A stretch of 64,000 nt of DNA from an uncultured Curtobacterium sp. (GCA_913778205.1 CAJYUW010000009.1:26197-90196); one strand, 5' to 3'. Positions 1 to 8,980 are shown, numbered from the stretch's first letter. Notes: generated by a model not told the origin, from the letters alone. Translations and numbers: made by a program.

Positions 1-2
1 AT

Positions 3-383
3 GATGACGAGGTCCTGCACCGCGGCGCGGCGGTCAACCCCGTCCTGTGGACGACTCCTCCGGTCCCGGAGTCGGTGGAGGAACTGGACGAGGACGACGA
101 GTCCGAGGGCTGCCTCTCGATCCCGGGCGAGCGCTTCCCGCTCCGCCGGTCCGAGGGGGCGCTCCTCCGCGCCGTCGACGAGCACGGGACACCGTTCGAG
201 GTCGAGGCGCACGGCTGGCTCGCGCGCATCTTCCAGCACGAGTACGACCACCTCGACGGCTACCTGTACGCGGACCGCCTCGGCCACCCCTTCGGCAAGC
301 AGGTCGCCAAGGCGGTCCGGAAGAACAGCTGGGGCGGCCCCGGCAAGTCCTGGCTCCCCGGCCGCGACCACCCTGAGGGCTGA
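3..383 (+). CDS. def: Peptide deformylase, 3' part (5' end outside window)
   Basis: Peptide deformylase removes the formyl group from the N-terminal methionine of new proteins. The visible 126 residues contain motif 2, EGCLSIPG (residues 35-42, Cys37 as metal ligand), and motif 3, HEYDH (residues 79-83, the HExxH zinc/iron site with the catalytic Glu80). The N-terminal GxGLAAxQ motif is absent because the gene begins before the window; the reading frame is open from base 3. The family is usually 160-190 residues, so about 40-60 are missing. The gene ends with TGA at 381-383 and faces a convergent lipoprotein gene. Confidence 0.93.
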   Translation, partial: DDEVLHRGAAVNPVLWTTPPVPESVEELDEDDESEGCLSIPGERFPLRRSEGALLRAVDEHGTPFEVEAHGWLARIFQHEYDHLDGYLYADRLGHPFGKQVAKAVRKNSWGGPGKSWLPGRDHPEG

Positions 384-477
384 CCCCGTCGCGTCGGATC
401 AGCGGGTCGGATCAGCGGGTCGGTGGCTCCGACGACGCGCGCTCACCGCGACCGGCGACCCGGCCTGGAGGCACGGC

Positions 478-960
478 TCAGCCCTCGTACGTCGTCAACG
501 CCTCGGCGAGACGGTCGCGTTCCGGGTGCCCCGGGCAGTAGGCGAGCAGTCCCGCCGCGACCAGCGCTGCCCGGTGCGTGCGCACCGGTTCGACCCACGC
601 GCCGACACCGCGCTCCGCGCACGCCGCAGCGAGGCCGTCCAGCGTGGCCGCACCGTCGGCGGCGCGGACGGCGTCGGCCTGCTGCTCCGACATCGTGCTG
701 CCCGTGGTGCGGGCCGCCGAGCACGACGTGCGACGGTCCTCCCAGACGGCGGAGTACGTCGTGTAGGACTCGGTCGCGTCCCCCGCGCCCGTCCGACACG
801 TGAACGCGAACATGATCGGCGCGCTGCCCGTCACGGCGGATCCGGGCGGTCGGCTGCGCGACGGTTCCTCGGGGTCGGCCTCGGCAGACGTGCACGCGCT
901 CACCAGGACGCTCGCCGTCACGACGAGCGCCGCCGCGAGTGTCGACCGGAGCAGGTGCAC
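478..960 (-). CDS. Small secreted lipoprotein of unknown function
   Basis: This 160-residue protein starts with a basic residue and a hydrophobic stretch (residues 3-20) followed by the lipobox V-S-A-C with Cys23, so it should be lipid-anchored on the outer face of the membrane. The mature part has five or so further cysteines, which may form disulfides, and no family motif I recognise. It stands alone, convergent with the deformylase gene and downstream of a hexamer-repeat region. Function unknown; the lipoprotein call rests on the signal sequence. Confidence 0.7.
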   Translation of the reverse strand: MHLLRSTLAAALVVTASVLVSACTSAEADPEEPSRSRPPGSAVTGSAPIMFAFTCRTGAGDATESYTTYSAVWEDRRTSCSAARTTGSTMSEQQADAVRAADGAATLDGLAAACAERGVGAWVEPVRTHRAALVAAGLLAYCPGHPERDRLAEALTTYEG

Positions 961-1013
961 CTGAGAACGCTAACAGCATCGACTGCGGGCTGCGCGGGAA
1001 CCGGCTCGCAGCC

Positions 1014-1112
1014 GAACGCGAACGCGAGTGCGAACGCGAACGCGGACGCGGACGCGAACGAGGACGCGGACGCGGACGCGAACGAGGACGCGAACGCGAA
1101 CGCGAACGCGAG
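1014..1112. repeat. Hexanucleotide tandem repeat (CGAACG / CGGACG)
   Basis: About sixteen copies of a degenerate 6-bp unit, CGAACG alternating with CGGACG and CGAGGACG variants, lie between the lipoprotein gene and tRNA-Asn. All frames stay open across it, which creates spurious reading frames of R-T, N-A or V-R repeats; I do not regard these as genes. Such a tract may vary in length by slippage. Confidence 0.8.
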
Positions 1113-1154
1113 GAACCGCACCACGAACGCAGGAAACCTCACCGAGAACGCAAG

Positions 1155-1182
1155 AGACCCCCACCGCGAACGGTGGGGGTCT
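1155..1182 (-). terminator. Hairpin downstream of tRNA-Asn
   Basis: A perfect 12-bp inverted repeat (AGACCCCCACCG and its complement) with a 4-base loop that reads TTCG on the minus strand. It lies 4 bp beyond the 3' end of the tRNA and probably ends its transcript; the following bases are only weakly T-rich. Confidence 0.75.
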
Positions 1183-1186
1183 GTCG

Positions 1187-1259
1187 CTCCCCGAGTTGGA
1201 CTCGAACCAACAACCTGCCGGTTAACAGCCGGCTGCTCTGCCAATTGAGCTATCGAGGA
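1187..1259 (-). tRNA. tRNA-Asn (anticodon GTT)
   Basis: On the minus strand 73 bases fold as a complete tRNA: acceptor arms TCCTCGA and TCGGGGA with discriminator G, a D arm beginning GCTC, anticodon stem GCCGG/CCGGC with loop CTGTTAA (anticodon GTT), and a T arm with TTCGAGT. CCA is not encoded. It reads asparagine codons AAC/AAU. Confidence 0.96.
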
Positions 1260-1348
1260 TCAGTTGCTCTGCTGAACAACGGGTAACAGCATAGCAGTAC
1301 CGGAACGGCCGACGCCGCATCGGCCACGCAGCCCGGGCGCGCCGCGCC

Positions 1349-2377
1349 TCAGTAGCCCGCGGCCGGGTCCACGACGCCCACGAACCCCGAGCCGTCCCCT
1401 CGGAGGAACGCCTCGGTGTTGGCCCGCACCCGCTCGGCGAGCAGCGGTGCCACCATCTCCGGGGTGTCGGCCTGGTGCGGCGTGATGATCGCCCCGGGCT
1501 CGCTCCAGAGCGGGTGGCCGTCGGGCAACGGCTCCGGGTCGGTCACGTCGAGCCCGGCCGCGGCGATCGAGCCGTCGCGCAACGCCGCGACGAGGGCATC
1601 CGTGTCGACGAGCCCGCCGCGGGCGATGTTCACGAGCCGGGCGGACCGCTTCATCAGGGCGAACTGCCGCCCGCCGAACAGCTTCGACGTCCCCGCGGTC
1701 ATCGCGGCCGCGATCACGACGACGTCGGCGTCGGGCAGGACGTCGTCGAGCTCCCCGGTCGCCACCGTCCGGTCGGCGGACGCCACGGGAGCCGAGGATC
1801 GGCGCACCACGGTCACGTGCGCGTCGAACGGTCGGAGCAGACGGATGTACTCGAGCGCGATCCCGCCGGCTCCGACGACGACCACGTCCCGCCCGTAGAG
1901 CGACACGCCCTCCGGCTCGGTCGCCCACGAGCTCGCCCGCGCGCGCTTCTGCAGCACCCGGAGCGTCCCGAGCGTCAGCGCGAGGGCGTGCTCGGCGACC
2001 GGCTCGGCGTACGCGCCCTTCGCGGAGGTGAAGAGCACCCGGTCGCCGTGCGCCTCGATCAGGTCGGCGAAGGCGTCGACGCCGGCGAAGGGCAACTGGA
2101 CCCAGCCGACGTCGGGCGCCCGGTCGAGTGCCGCGGCGAGCCCGTCCGGGTCACGCGGGTCGAGCCAGACGATCCCGCGGGTGTCCGGACCGAGCCCGGT
2201 GACGGTGCCGCCCGCTCCGGTCACCGCGGACACGTGGAGCTCGGCCTCGTCCGGGAGGATCGCGACCGGCCCGGACGTCGGCGGCGCCACCGGCAGCGGC
2301 GCGCCCTCGTCGGTGACCACCGCACGGTGACCGCGCACGCCGGCGGGTCCGCCGGCTGCCGCGTCGGACGCCGTCAC
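1349..2377 (-). CDS. D-isomer-specific 2-hydroxyacid dehydrogenase
   Basis: A 342-residue NAD(P)-dependent dehydrogenase of the D-2-hydroxyacid family, which reduces 2-keto acids or oxidises D-hydroxy acids. A nucleotide-binding loop VGAGGIA lies near residue 170. The catalytic triad is recognisable: Arg in NIARGG, Glu in DPEPLPDGHPLW and His in ITPHQ. I chose a GTG start at 2377, where GTGA overlaps the TGA stop of the upstream ABC ATPase gene by 4 bp, suggesting translational coupling; a start further in is possible because the first 35 residues look unconserved. Substrate cannot be told from sequence. Confidence 0.85.
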   Translation of the reverse strand: MTASDAAAGGPAGVRGHRAVVTDEGAPLPVAPPTSGPVAILPDEAELHVSAVTGAGGTVTGLGPDTRGIVWLDPRDPDGLAAALDRAPDVGWVQLPFAGVDAFADLIEAHGDRVLFTSAKGAYAEPVAEHALALTLGTLRVLQKRARASSWATEPEGVSLYGRDVVVVGAGGIALEYIRLLRPFDAHVTVVRRSSAPVASADRTVATGELDDVLPDADVVVIAAAMTAGTSKLFGGRQFALMKRSARLVNIARGGLVDTDALVAALRDGSIAAAGLDVTDPEPLPDGHPLWSEPGAIITPHQADTPEMVAPLLAERVRANTEAFLRGDGSGFVGVVDPAAGY

Positions 2378-3333
2378 GCCTGGTCCTGCCGATCGGTGAG
2401 CGACCGCTCGGAGCGGGGCCCGGAACCGCCGGCGGCGACGGGCCGCCGCGGAGCGGACGATCGCCGGGGTGCCGCGGCTGCGGCGGCACCGGCGGGTCGA
2501 CGCTTCACCGGGCGGGCGGCCGTGGCGGCGAGCGTCTTCACGTACGGGTCGACCGGGTTGTCGAGCACGTCGTCGAAGGTGCCGAGGCCGACCAGCCGGC
2601 CGTCCGCCATCACGGCGACCCGGTCGGCGAGGGCGCGTGCCTCGCGCAGGTCGCTCGACACCACGATCGCCGAGAACTGCCGGTTCCGCTGCAGGTTCGC
2701 GAGTGCCTCGAGGACGGACTGCCGGACGAGCACGTCCACGCCGCGGGCGGGTTCGTCCGCGACGAGCAGCTGCGGCTCGAGGATGAGGGCTCGCGCGAGG
2801 GCGACCCGCTGCCGCTGCCCGCTCGACAGCTCCCACGTGTTCAGGCGCATGGACCCGAGCGGGAGGTGCACGGCGTCGAGGAGCCGCGCGACCATGAGCC
2901 CGGCCTCCTTGCGGTCGAAGCGGCGGTCGCGCGCGTAGATCGGTTCGGCGACGGCCTCGCCGACGGTGAGGTCCGGGCTGAGCCGGTCCGCGGCGTCCTG
3001 CGGGAGGTACCCGATGCGTCCGCTGAGGCGGCCGAGCTTCCGGGACGACGCACGCAGTCCGCGGGTCTTCTGCCCGAGGACGGTGAGCTCACCGCCGACG
3101 ATCTGCCGCCGGTACGCACCCTCACCCTCGCCGTGGGCGCCGAGCTGCCCCGCGATCGCCGCCGCCAGGGTCGACTTGCCCGACCCGGACTCGCCGAGCA
3201 CGGCGAGGATCTCCCCCTGACGCAGCGACAGGCTCACGCCGTCGACCGCGCGGATGGGCTCGCCCGCGCGCGTGCTCCGGTACTCGATCGACACGTCGTC
3301 AGCGACGACCGCCGGTCCGTTCACCGCGATCAT
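2374..3333 (-). CDS. ABC transporter ATP-binding protein, DppF-like, degenerate
   Basis: A 319-residue ATPase of the oligopeptide/dipeptide importer family with Walker A GESGSGKS (residues 47-54), a Q-loop, signature LSSGQ and Walker B LLVADEP. It departs from the family in the D-loop (ARGVD in place of the usual SALD) and at the switch position, where the usual THD reads SSD, so the His is missing. The last 45 residues are Ala/Pro/Arg-rich and probably disordered. It follows the dipeptide transporter genes, but a strong hairpin (3421-3467) separates them, so it may be expressed at a lower level or as its own unit with the dehydrogenase. Confidence 0.85.
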   Translation of the reverse strand: MIAVNGPAVVADDVSIEYRSTRAGEPIRAVDGVSLSLRQGEILAVLGESGSGKSTLAAAIAGQLGAHGEGEGAYRRQIVGGELTVLGQKTRGLRASSRKLGRLSGRIGYLPQDAADRLSPDLTVGEAVAEPIYARDRRFDRKEAGLMVARLLDAVHLPLGSMRLNTWELSSGQRQRVALARALILEPQLLVADEPARGVDVLVRQSVLEALANLQRNRQFSAIVVSSDLREARALADRVAVMADGRLVGLGTFDDVLDNPVDPYVKTLAATAARPVKRRPAGAAAAAAPRRSSAPRRPVAAGGSGPRSERSLTDRQDQA

Positions 3334-3420
3334 GGATCCCCTTCCACGCCGCCCCCTGGCGGCGGTCCGCGCGGTGACGTGGGAGTGCGTCGCCGCGTGT
3401 GCACAGCGGTGGAGGCGACC

Positions 3421-3467
3421 GCCTGGAGGCGCGACTCGCGTCGTCGACGCGGGTCGCGCCTCCAGGC
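3421..3467 (-). terminator. Long hairpin downstream of the fused dipeptide ATPase gene
   Basis: Arms of 15 bp (GCCTGGAGGCGCGAC and complement) are extended by a further 6 bp after one mismatch, with a 3-base loop. It begins 14 bp after the stop of the gene ending at 3481. It belongs to the GGAGGC/GCCTCC hairpin family that recurs through the window. Confidence 0.75.
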
Positions 3468-3480
3468 CGGTCCGGTCAGG

Positions 3481-5199
3481 TCAGGACCCGACGTTCTCCA
3501 GTCGCTCCAGCGTACGCCGTCGCTCGGCCTGTTCCGCCGGGTCCGGCACCGGCAGCGACGCCAGGAGCCGCTGCGTGTAGGGGTGTTGCGGCGCGCCGAG
3601 GACCTGCGCGGTGGTGCCCGTCTCGACCAGGTCGCCGCGGTAGAGCACCGCGATCCGGTCGGACAGCGCGCCGACGACGGCCAGGTCGTGGCTGATGAAC
3701 AGCGATGCGAACCCGAGGTCCTGCTGCAGCTCGAGGAACAGCTCGAGCACCCGCGCCTGCACCGACACGTCGAGCGCACTCGTCGGCTCGTCGGCGATCA
3801 GGAGCTTGGGACGGAGCGCGAGCGAGCGCGCGAGCGAGGCCCGCTGACGCTGTCCGCCGGAGAGCTCGTGCGGGTACCGGTCGCCGTAGGCCGCGGGGAG
3901 CTGCACCGCCTCGAGGAGCTCGTCGACGCGCTTCCGGGCGGCCCGCGGGTTCCGGACCTCCCCGTGCACCACCAGGGGCTCGGCGACGCACTCGGCGATC
4001 GTGAGCAGCGGGTTGAACGAGGTCGCCGGGTCCTGGAAGACGAACCCGATGTCCTTGCGGTGCCGCTTGAAGTCGCGTTCGCGGTACCCGAGCATCTCGG
4101 TGCCGAGGACGTCCAGCGACCCGCCGGTGATCCGGGTGAGCCCCGCGATGGCCCGGCCGATGGTGGTCTTGCCCGAGCCGGACTCCCCCACCAGGCCGAG
4201 GACCTCGCCCGGTCGGATCGCCAGGTCGACGCCCTTGACCGCGCGGAACGCCGGTGCGCCGAGCCGACCCGGGTACTCGATCTCGAGCCCGGTCGCGCGG
4301 ACGAGCGGCTCCACGTCCTCGGCGATCGCGGCCCGGCGGGCGGTGCCGGTCGCGGCTTCCAGCCGGGGCACCGCCGCGAGCAGACGCTTCGTGTAGTCGG
4401 CCTGCGGCGACGCGAACAGGTCGCGCACCGGGGCCTCCTCGACGATCTCGCCCTGGTACATCACGGCGACGCGGTCCGCGAGGTCGGCGACCACGCCCAT
4501 GTTGTGCGTGATGATGACGATCGCGGCGCCGAACTCGTCGCGGCAGCGCCGGAGGAGGTCGAGGATCTCGGCCTGCACCGTGACGTCGAGCGCGGTCGTC
4601 GGCTCGTCGGCGATGATGACGCTCGGCTCGAGGGCCAGCGCACTCGCGATGACGACGCGCTGCTTCTGCCCGCCGGAGAACTGGTGCGGGTAGTGGTCGA
4701 CGCGCGTCTCGGGGTCGGGGATGCCGACCCGCCGGAGGTAGTCGATCGCCTTCGCCCGCGCCTCCTTCTTCGAGACACCGCCGTGGGCTCGGAGGCCCTC
4801 GGCGATCTGCCACCCGACCGTGAAGACCGGGTTCAGGGCGGTCGACGGCTCCTGGAACACCATCGCACCGGCGGTGCCGCGGAGCTCGCGGAGCCGCTGC
4901 GCGCCGACGCTGACCACGTCCGTGCCGTCGAGGTACACCGCCCCGCCGAGCGTCGCGGTCTCGGGCATCAGCCGGAGCATGCTCCGCGCCGTCACCGACT
5001 TGCCGGAACCGGACTCGCCGACGAGGGCGAGGACCTCACCCGGGCGGACGTCGAGACTGACGCCCTTCACGGCGTCGACGGCGCCGTTGTCGGTGGCGAA
5101 CGTGACGGTCAGGTCGTCGACGACGGCGACCGCCTCGGTCGTGGTGTCGCCGGCCTGGAGGCGCTTGCTCGCCTCCGGCGCGTCCGTTGCGTCCGTCAT
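3481..5199 (-). CDS. Fused dipeptide/oligopeptide ABC ATPase (DppD-DppF type)
   Basis: A 572-residue cytoplasmic protein with two complete ABC ATPase domains. Domain 1 has GESGSGKS at residues 61-68, FSGGQKQR and ITHN; domain 2 has a second GESGSGKT near residue 350, LSGGQRQR and ISHD. Both keep the switch His, so both sites should hydrolyse ATP. Each domain has the C-terminal extension typical of peptide and nickel importers (EAPVRDLFASPQ and ETGTTAQVLGAPQ regions). The ATG at 5199 overlaps the stop of the upstream permease gene (ATGA), which fixes the start. It would power the two permeases encoded just upstream. Confidence 0.93.
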   Translation of the reverse strand: MTDATDAPEASKRLQAGDTTTEAVAVVDDLTVTFATDNGAVDAVKGVSLDVRPGEVLALVGESGSGKSVTARSMLRLMPETATLGGAVYLDGTDVVSVGAQRLRELRGTAGAMVFQEPSTALNPVFTVGWQIAEGLRAHGGVSKKEARAKAIDYLRRVGIPDPETRVDHYPHQFSGGQKQRVVIASALALEPSVIIADEPTTALDVTVQAEILDLLRRCRDEFGAAIVIITHNMGVVADLADRVAVMYQGEIVEEAPVRDLFASPQADYTKRLLAAVPRLEAATGTARRAAIAEDVEPLVRATGLEIEYPGRLGAPAFRAVKGVDLAIRPGEVLGLVGESGSGKTTIGRAIAGLTRITGGSLDVLGTEMLGYRERDFKRHRKDIGFVFQDPATSFNPLLTIAECVAEPLVVHGEVRNPRAARKRVDELLEAVQLPAAYGDRYPHELSGGQRQRASLARSLALRPKLLIADEPTSALDVSVQARVLELFLELQQDLGFASLFISHDLAVVGALSDRIAVLYRGDLVETGTTAQVLGAPQHPYTQRLLASLPVPDPAEQAERRRTLERLENVGS

Positions 5200-6191
5200 G
5201 CCGTCGCCCCTTCCGTGTTGGCGGCCTGCTTGCGGGACACCAGCTGCTTCAGCCGGCGGCGGGCGCGCAGACGCGGGTCCGAGATGTCGTTGAGGCTCTC
5301 CCCGATGAAGGTCACGCCGAGCACGAGGACGACGATCGCGACGCCCGGGAAGACGCCGGTCCACCAGACGCCCGACGCGACGTCGGAGAGCGCGCGGCTG
5401 AGGTCGTAGCCCCACTCGGCACCGGCGGTCGGACCGATGCCGAACCCGAGGAACCCGAGGCCCGCGAGGGTCAGGATCGCGTCCGACGCGTTCAGGGTGA
5501 GGATGAGCGGGAGGCTCCGCGTGCTGTTCCGCAGGACGTGCCGGGTCATGATGCGCCACGGGTTCGTGCCGAGGACGCGCGCCGACTCGACGAACGCCTC
5601 GTTCCGCAGCCGCACGGCCTCGGCGCGGACGACCCGGAAGTACTGCGGCACGTAGACCACGGTGATCGAGATCGCCGCGGCGACGATGCCGCCCGCGTAG
5701 CTCGAGTTGCCGCCCGAGACGACGATCGAGACGACGATGGCGAGCAGGAGCGACGGGAAGGCGTAGATCGCGTCGGCGACGACGACGAGGATCCGGTCGA
5801 GCCAGCCGCCGAGGTAGCCGGAGACCATGCCGAGGAGCACGCCGACGGTGATCGAGACGACGACGGCGACGATGACGACGAGGACCGCCGTCCGTGCGCC
5901 GTAGACGACACGGCTGAACACGTCGAAGCCGCCGACCGTGGTGCCCCAGATGTGCTCGGGGCTCGGGGCCGCCGTCCGCGGGAAGCCCTGGCCGTCGGCA
6001 CCCTGGAGCTGGCCGAAGCCATACGGGGCGATGAGCGGCGCGGCGATCGCGACGATCAGGTACAGGGCGCAGATGACCACGCCGGTGACGAGCATGGCGC
6101 GCTGCCAGCCGGTGCTCCGTCGGAGCTGGACGACCACGGGCAGCCGCTTCCACAGCGGCTCGTGGCGGTCGACGAGGGCGGTGTCGGCCAT
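5196..6191 (-). CDS. Dipeptide-type ABC transporter permease, DppC-like
   Basis: A 331-residue inner-membrane protein with an N-terminal transmembrane helix (residues 28-52) and five more in the transporter core. The ATPase-docking EAA region reads AFVESARVLGTNPWRIMTRH, and the C-terminus has the DPRLR motif of DppC-type proteins. The start at 6191 leaves a 2-bp gap after the stop of the dppB-like gene; longer frames upstream overlap that gene and look random. It forms the importer channel with the DppB-like partner. Confidence 0.93.
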   Translation of the reverse strand: MADTALVDRHEPLWKRLPVVVQLRRSTGWQRAMLVTGVVICALYLIVAIAAPLIAPYGFGQLQGADGQGFPRTAAPSPEHIWGTTVGGFDVFSRVVYGARTAVLVVIVAVVVSITVGVLLGMVSGYLGGWLDRILVVVADAIYAFPSLLLAIVVSIVVSGGNSSYAGGIVAAAISITVVYVPQYFRVVRAEAVRLRNEAFVESARVLGTNPWRIMTRHVLRNSTRSLPLILTLNASDAILTLAGLGFLGFGIGPTAGAEWGYDLSRALSDVASGVWWTGVFPGVAIVVLVLGVTFIGESLNDISDPRLRARRRLKQLVSRKQAANTEGATA

Positions 6192-6193
6192 CG

Positions 6194-7291
6194 CTAGAAC
6201 CTCACTCTCGGGTCGATCAGCGCGGCGACGACGTCGACGACGAAGTTCGTCACCGCGACGATCACCGCGAGCATCGCGACGATGCCCTGGACCGCGACGA
6301 AGTCGCGGGCCGACAGGTACTGGTTGAGCTCGAAGCCGAGCCCGCGCCACCCGAAGGTGGTCTCGGTCAGGACGGAACCACCGAGGAGCATGGCGATCTG
6401 GAGGCCCATCACCGTGATGATCGGCACGAGGGCGGGACGGAAGGCGTGCGTCCGGACGAGCCGGGCCTCCCGGACGCCGCGCGAGCGGGCCGCATCGACG
6501 TACTCGGAGCCGAGCGAGCCGATCATGTTGGCCCGCACCAGGCGGAGGAAGATGCCGGCGGTGAGCAGCCCGAGCGTCAGCGCGGGCAGGACGGCGTGCG
6601 CCAGCACGTCGCCGATGATCTGCGCGTTGCCGGTGCGGAGCGCGTCGACGATGTAGATGCCCGTCGCCCCCGGGATGTTGTCGAGCACGAGACTGACCCG
6701 GGTCGACGCCCGGTCACCGAGCGGCAGCCAGCCGAGCCAGACCGAGAACACGAGCTTGAGGAGCAGGCCGCCGAAGAACACCGGCGTCGCGTAGGTCAGG
6801 ATCGCGAGCGCGCGGAACAGCACGTCGGGCCACTTGTCGCGGACGTAGGCGGCGAGCATGCCGAGCGGGATGCCGAGGACCAGCGCGACGATGAGTGCGT
6901 AGAACACGAGCTCCGCGGTCGCGCCGCCGTAGGTCACGATGATCTCGGTGATCGGCCGGTGGTCCGTCGACGTCTCGCCGAAGTCCAGGCGGACGATGTT
7001 GCCGAGGTACTCGAAGTACTGCACGAGGACCGGTCGGTCGTAACCGGCCGCGTGCAGGCGTTCCTGCAGTTGGTCCGGCGTCAGGCGGCCGCCGACGGAG
7101 GCGGTGATCGGGTTCCCGATGACGCGCATCAGGAAGAACACGAGCGTCACCAGGATGAAGACGGTCGGGAAGATCAGGAGGAATCGGACGAGGACGTACC
7201 GGCCGAGACCGCCGCCACCGCCACGGGCACGACGTTGTGCCTGCGGCTTCGTGGGTTCGGTCTCGATCGCCTCGGGGTTCGTGAGGGTCAC
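6194..7291 (-). CDS. Dipeptide-type ABC transporter permease, DppB-like
   Basis: A 365-residue membrane protein. After a polar, Gly-rich N-terminus, the first helix (about residues 31-53) is followed by the long extracellular loop usual for DppB proteins, including GNPI and the LTPDQLQERLHAAGYD segment, then five helices and the EYVDAARSRGVREARLVRTH docking motif. It ends in DPRVRF. It is the first permease gene after the binding-protein gene, from which it is separated by a hairpin at 7318-7350. Confidence 0.93.
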   Translation of the reverse strand: MTLTNPEAIETEPTKPQAQRRARGGGGGLGRYVLVRFLLIFPTVFILVTLVFFLMRVIGNPITASVGGRLTPDQLQERLHAAGYDRPVLVQYFEYLGNIVRLDFGETSTDHRPITEIIVTYGGATAELVFYALIVALVLGIPLGMLAAYVRDKWPDVLFRALAILTYATPVFFGGLLLKLVFSVWLGWLPLGDRASTRVSLVLDNIPGATGIYIVDALRTGNAQIIGDVLAHAVLPALTLGLLTAGIFLRLVRANMIGSLGSEYVDAARSRGVREARLVRTHAFRPALVPIITVMGLQIAMLLGGSVLTETTFGWRGLGFELNQYLSARDFVAVQGIVAMLAVIVAVTNFVVDVVAALIDPRVRF

Positions 7292-7317
7292 GGGGTGGGG
7301 TGCCTTTCGGGACGTGG

Positions 7318-7350
7318 CCAGGGGGCGCTCCGGTCGGGAGCGCCCCCTGG
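7318..7350 (-). terminator. Hairpin between binding-protein and permease genes
   Basis: A perfect 14-bp stem with a 5-base loop, 13 bp after the stop of the binding-protein gene and 26 bp before the dppB-like start. Hairpins here in transporter operons commonly stop most transcripts or protect the 3' end of the binding-protein message, so that the lipoprotein is made in excess. Confidence 0.8.
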
Positions 7351-7363
7351 GGTCACATCGGTG

Positions 7364-8980
7364 TTACTTGGAGAGGGTCGCGTAGCGGAACTTGAACGAC
7401 GCGTCGAGGGTCAGGCCCTTGACGTCCTTGCCCGCGACGGCGATCGACTTGCCCTGCAGGAGCGGCAGGGTCGAGATCTGCTCGGCCTCGCGCTGCTGCG
7501 CCTGCTCGATGAGGTCCGCGCGCTTCGACGCGTCCGACTCGGCCTGCTCCTCGGCGATGAGCTTCTGGATCGTCGGGTCGTCGTAGTGGTTCTGCACGAA
7601 GTTGTCCTTCGTGAAGAACGGCGACAGGTAGTTGTCCGCGTCCGAGAAGTCCGGGAACCAGCCGAGCTGGTACACGGGGTAGGCGTCCTTCGTGCGGTCG
7701 ACCGCGTAGGTCGTGTACACCGTCGACTGGATGTTCACGGTGAACAGGCCCGAGTTCTCGAGCTGCGTCTTGAGCTCGGCGTACTCGTCGTCGGACGTCG
7801 AGCCGTAGTGGTCCGGCGCGTACTGGATGTCCAGCTGCACCTTGCCGGAGACACCGGCGTCGGACAGGGTCTTCTTCGCCTTGTCGACGTCCGCGCCGCC
7901 GTTGCCGTCGCCGTAGAGCGTCTTGAACGGGGTCGCCGCACCGGTCAGGCCGTCCGGGACCATCGAGTACACCGGCGAGTACGTGTTGTTGTAGACGTCC
8001 TTCGCGAGCTTCTCGCGGTCGACGACGTCCGCGACCGCCTGGCGCACCGCGAGGGCCTTCGCCTCGTCGGCGCCGGACTGGCCGGTGCCGAACGGCTGCG
8101 TCTTGAAGTTGAAGACGAGGTAGCGGATCTCGCCGCCCGGACCGTCGGTGACCTTGACGTTGTCGTCCTTGCGCAGGTCGGCGATGTCGGTCGGGGTCAG
8201 CGAGCGGTACGCCACGTCGACGTCGCCCTTCTGGACCGCGAGCTTGAGGTCGGTCTCCTTGGTGTAGTAGCTGGCGGTGACCTCGTCGGTCTTCGCCTTG
8301 CCGAGGAGGCCGTCGTACGCCTTGTTCGCCTTGTACTGGATCGTGTCGTTCTCCTTGTACGAGGTGATCTCGTACTGCCCGGCGAACGCCTTGCCCTTGA
8401 CGATGTCCGCCGCCGGGGTGAGCTTGTCGGCGGAGAAGACCTGCTCGTCGACGATCGGACCGGCGGGGCTGGAGAGCACCTGCGGCCAGGTCTGGTCGGC
8501 GTGGTCGAGGTTGAACACGACCGTGGTGTCGTCCGGCGTGTCGATGCTCTTGAGGTTGGCGAGCAGGGACTGCGGGCCGTTCTCGTTGTTGATCTTCAGT
8601 TCACGGTCGAAGGAGAACTTCACGTCGCTCGACGTGAGGTCGTTCCCGTTCGCGAACTTCAGGCCCTTCTTGAGCGTGACCTCGTACGTGGTCGGGTTCG
8701 TGAACTCGCCCTTGGTCGCGATGTCCGGCTTGACGTCCGGGCTGCCGACCGGGGTGTTCATCAGGAACGGGAACACCTGGTTCTGCACGGCGAAGGAGCC
8801 GTTGTCGTAGGAGCCGGCCGGGTCGAGCGACGTGATCTTGTCGGTCGTACCGATCGTCATGCCGTTCAGGTCGGCAGACGAGACGCTGCCGCTCGCGCAG
8901 CCGGTGAGCACCAGCGCCGTCGCTGCTGCCCCGGCGCCGAGCGCGATGCCGCGCTTGCCCCACTTGGAGACGGATGCCAT
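7364..8980 (-). CDS. Peptide-type ABC transporter substrate-binding lipoprotein (SBP family 5)
   Basis: A 538-residue extracellular solute receptor. The start at 8980 gives a type II signal peptide: basic KWGKR, a hydrophobic stretch and the lipobox LTGC. An AGAGAGG ribosome site lies upstream. The body resembles cluster C/family 5 binding proteins that take peptides or similar ligands (TSSDVKFSFDR, ADEAKALAVRQAVADVVDREKLAKDVY, YPVYQLGWFPDFSDADNYLSPFF). It is the first gene of the transporter unit running down to 3481; ligand unknown. Confidence 0.92.
   Translation of the reverse strand: MASVSKWGKRGIALGAGAAATALVLTGCASGSVSSADLNGMTIGTTDKITSLDPAGSYDNGSFAVQNQVFPFLMNTPVGSPDVKPDIATKGEFTNPTTYEVTLKKGLKFANGNDLTSSDVKFSFDRELKINNENGPQSLLANLKSIDTPDDTTVVFNLDHADQTWPQVLSSPAGPIVDEQVFSADKLTPAADIVKGKAFAGQYEITSYKENDTIQYKANKAYDGLLGKAKTDEVTASYYTKETDLKLAVQKGDVDVAYRSLTPTDIADLRKDDNVKVTDGPGGEIRYLVFNFKTQPFGTGQSGADEAKALAVRQAVADVVDREKLAKDVYNNTYSPVYSMVPDGLTGAATPFKTLYGDGNGGADVDKAKKTLSDAGVSGKVQLDIQYAPDHYGSTSDDEYAELKTQLENSGLFTVNIQSTVYTTYAVDRTKDAYPVYQLGWFPDFSDADNYLSPFFTKDNFVQNHYDDPTIQKLIAEEQAESDASKRADLIEQAQQREAEQISTLPLLQGKSIAVAGKDVKGLTLDASFKFRYATLSK

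Noticed and set aside
970..1225. Frames of RT, NA or VR repeats over the hexamer tract
   Set aside because: They arise from the 6-bp repeat being open in several frames and run into the tRNA gene.
2866..5409. Long plus-strand frame across the ABC genes
   Set aside because: It is antisense to the clearly coding ATPase genes and has Arg/Val/Asp-biased composition typical of GC-rich shadow frames.
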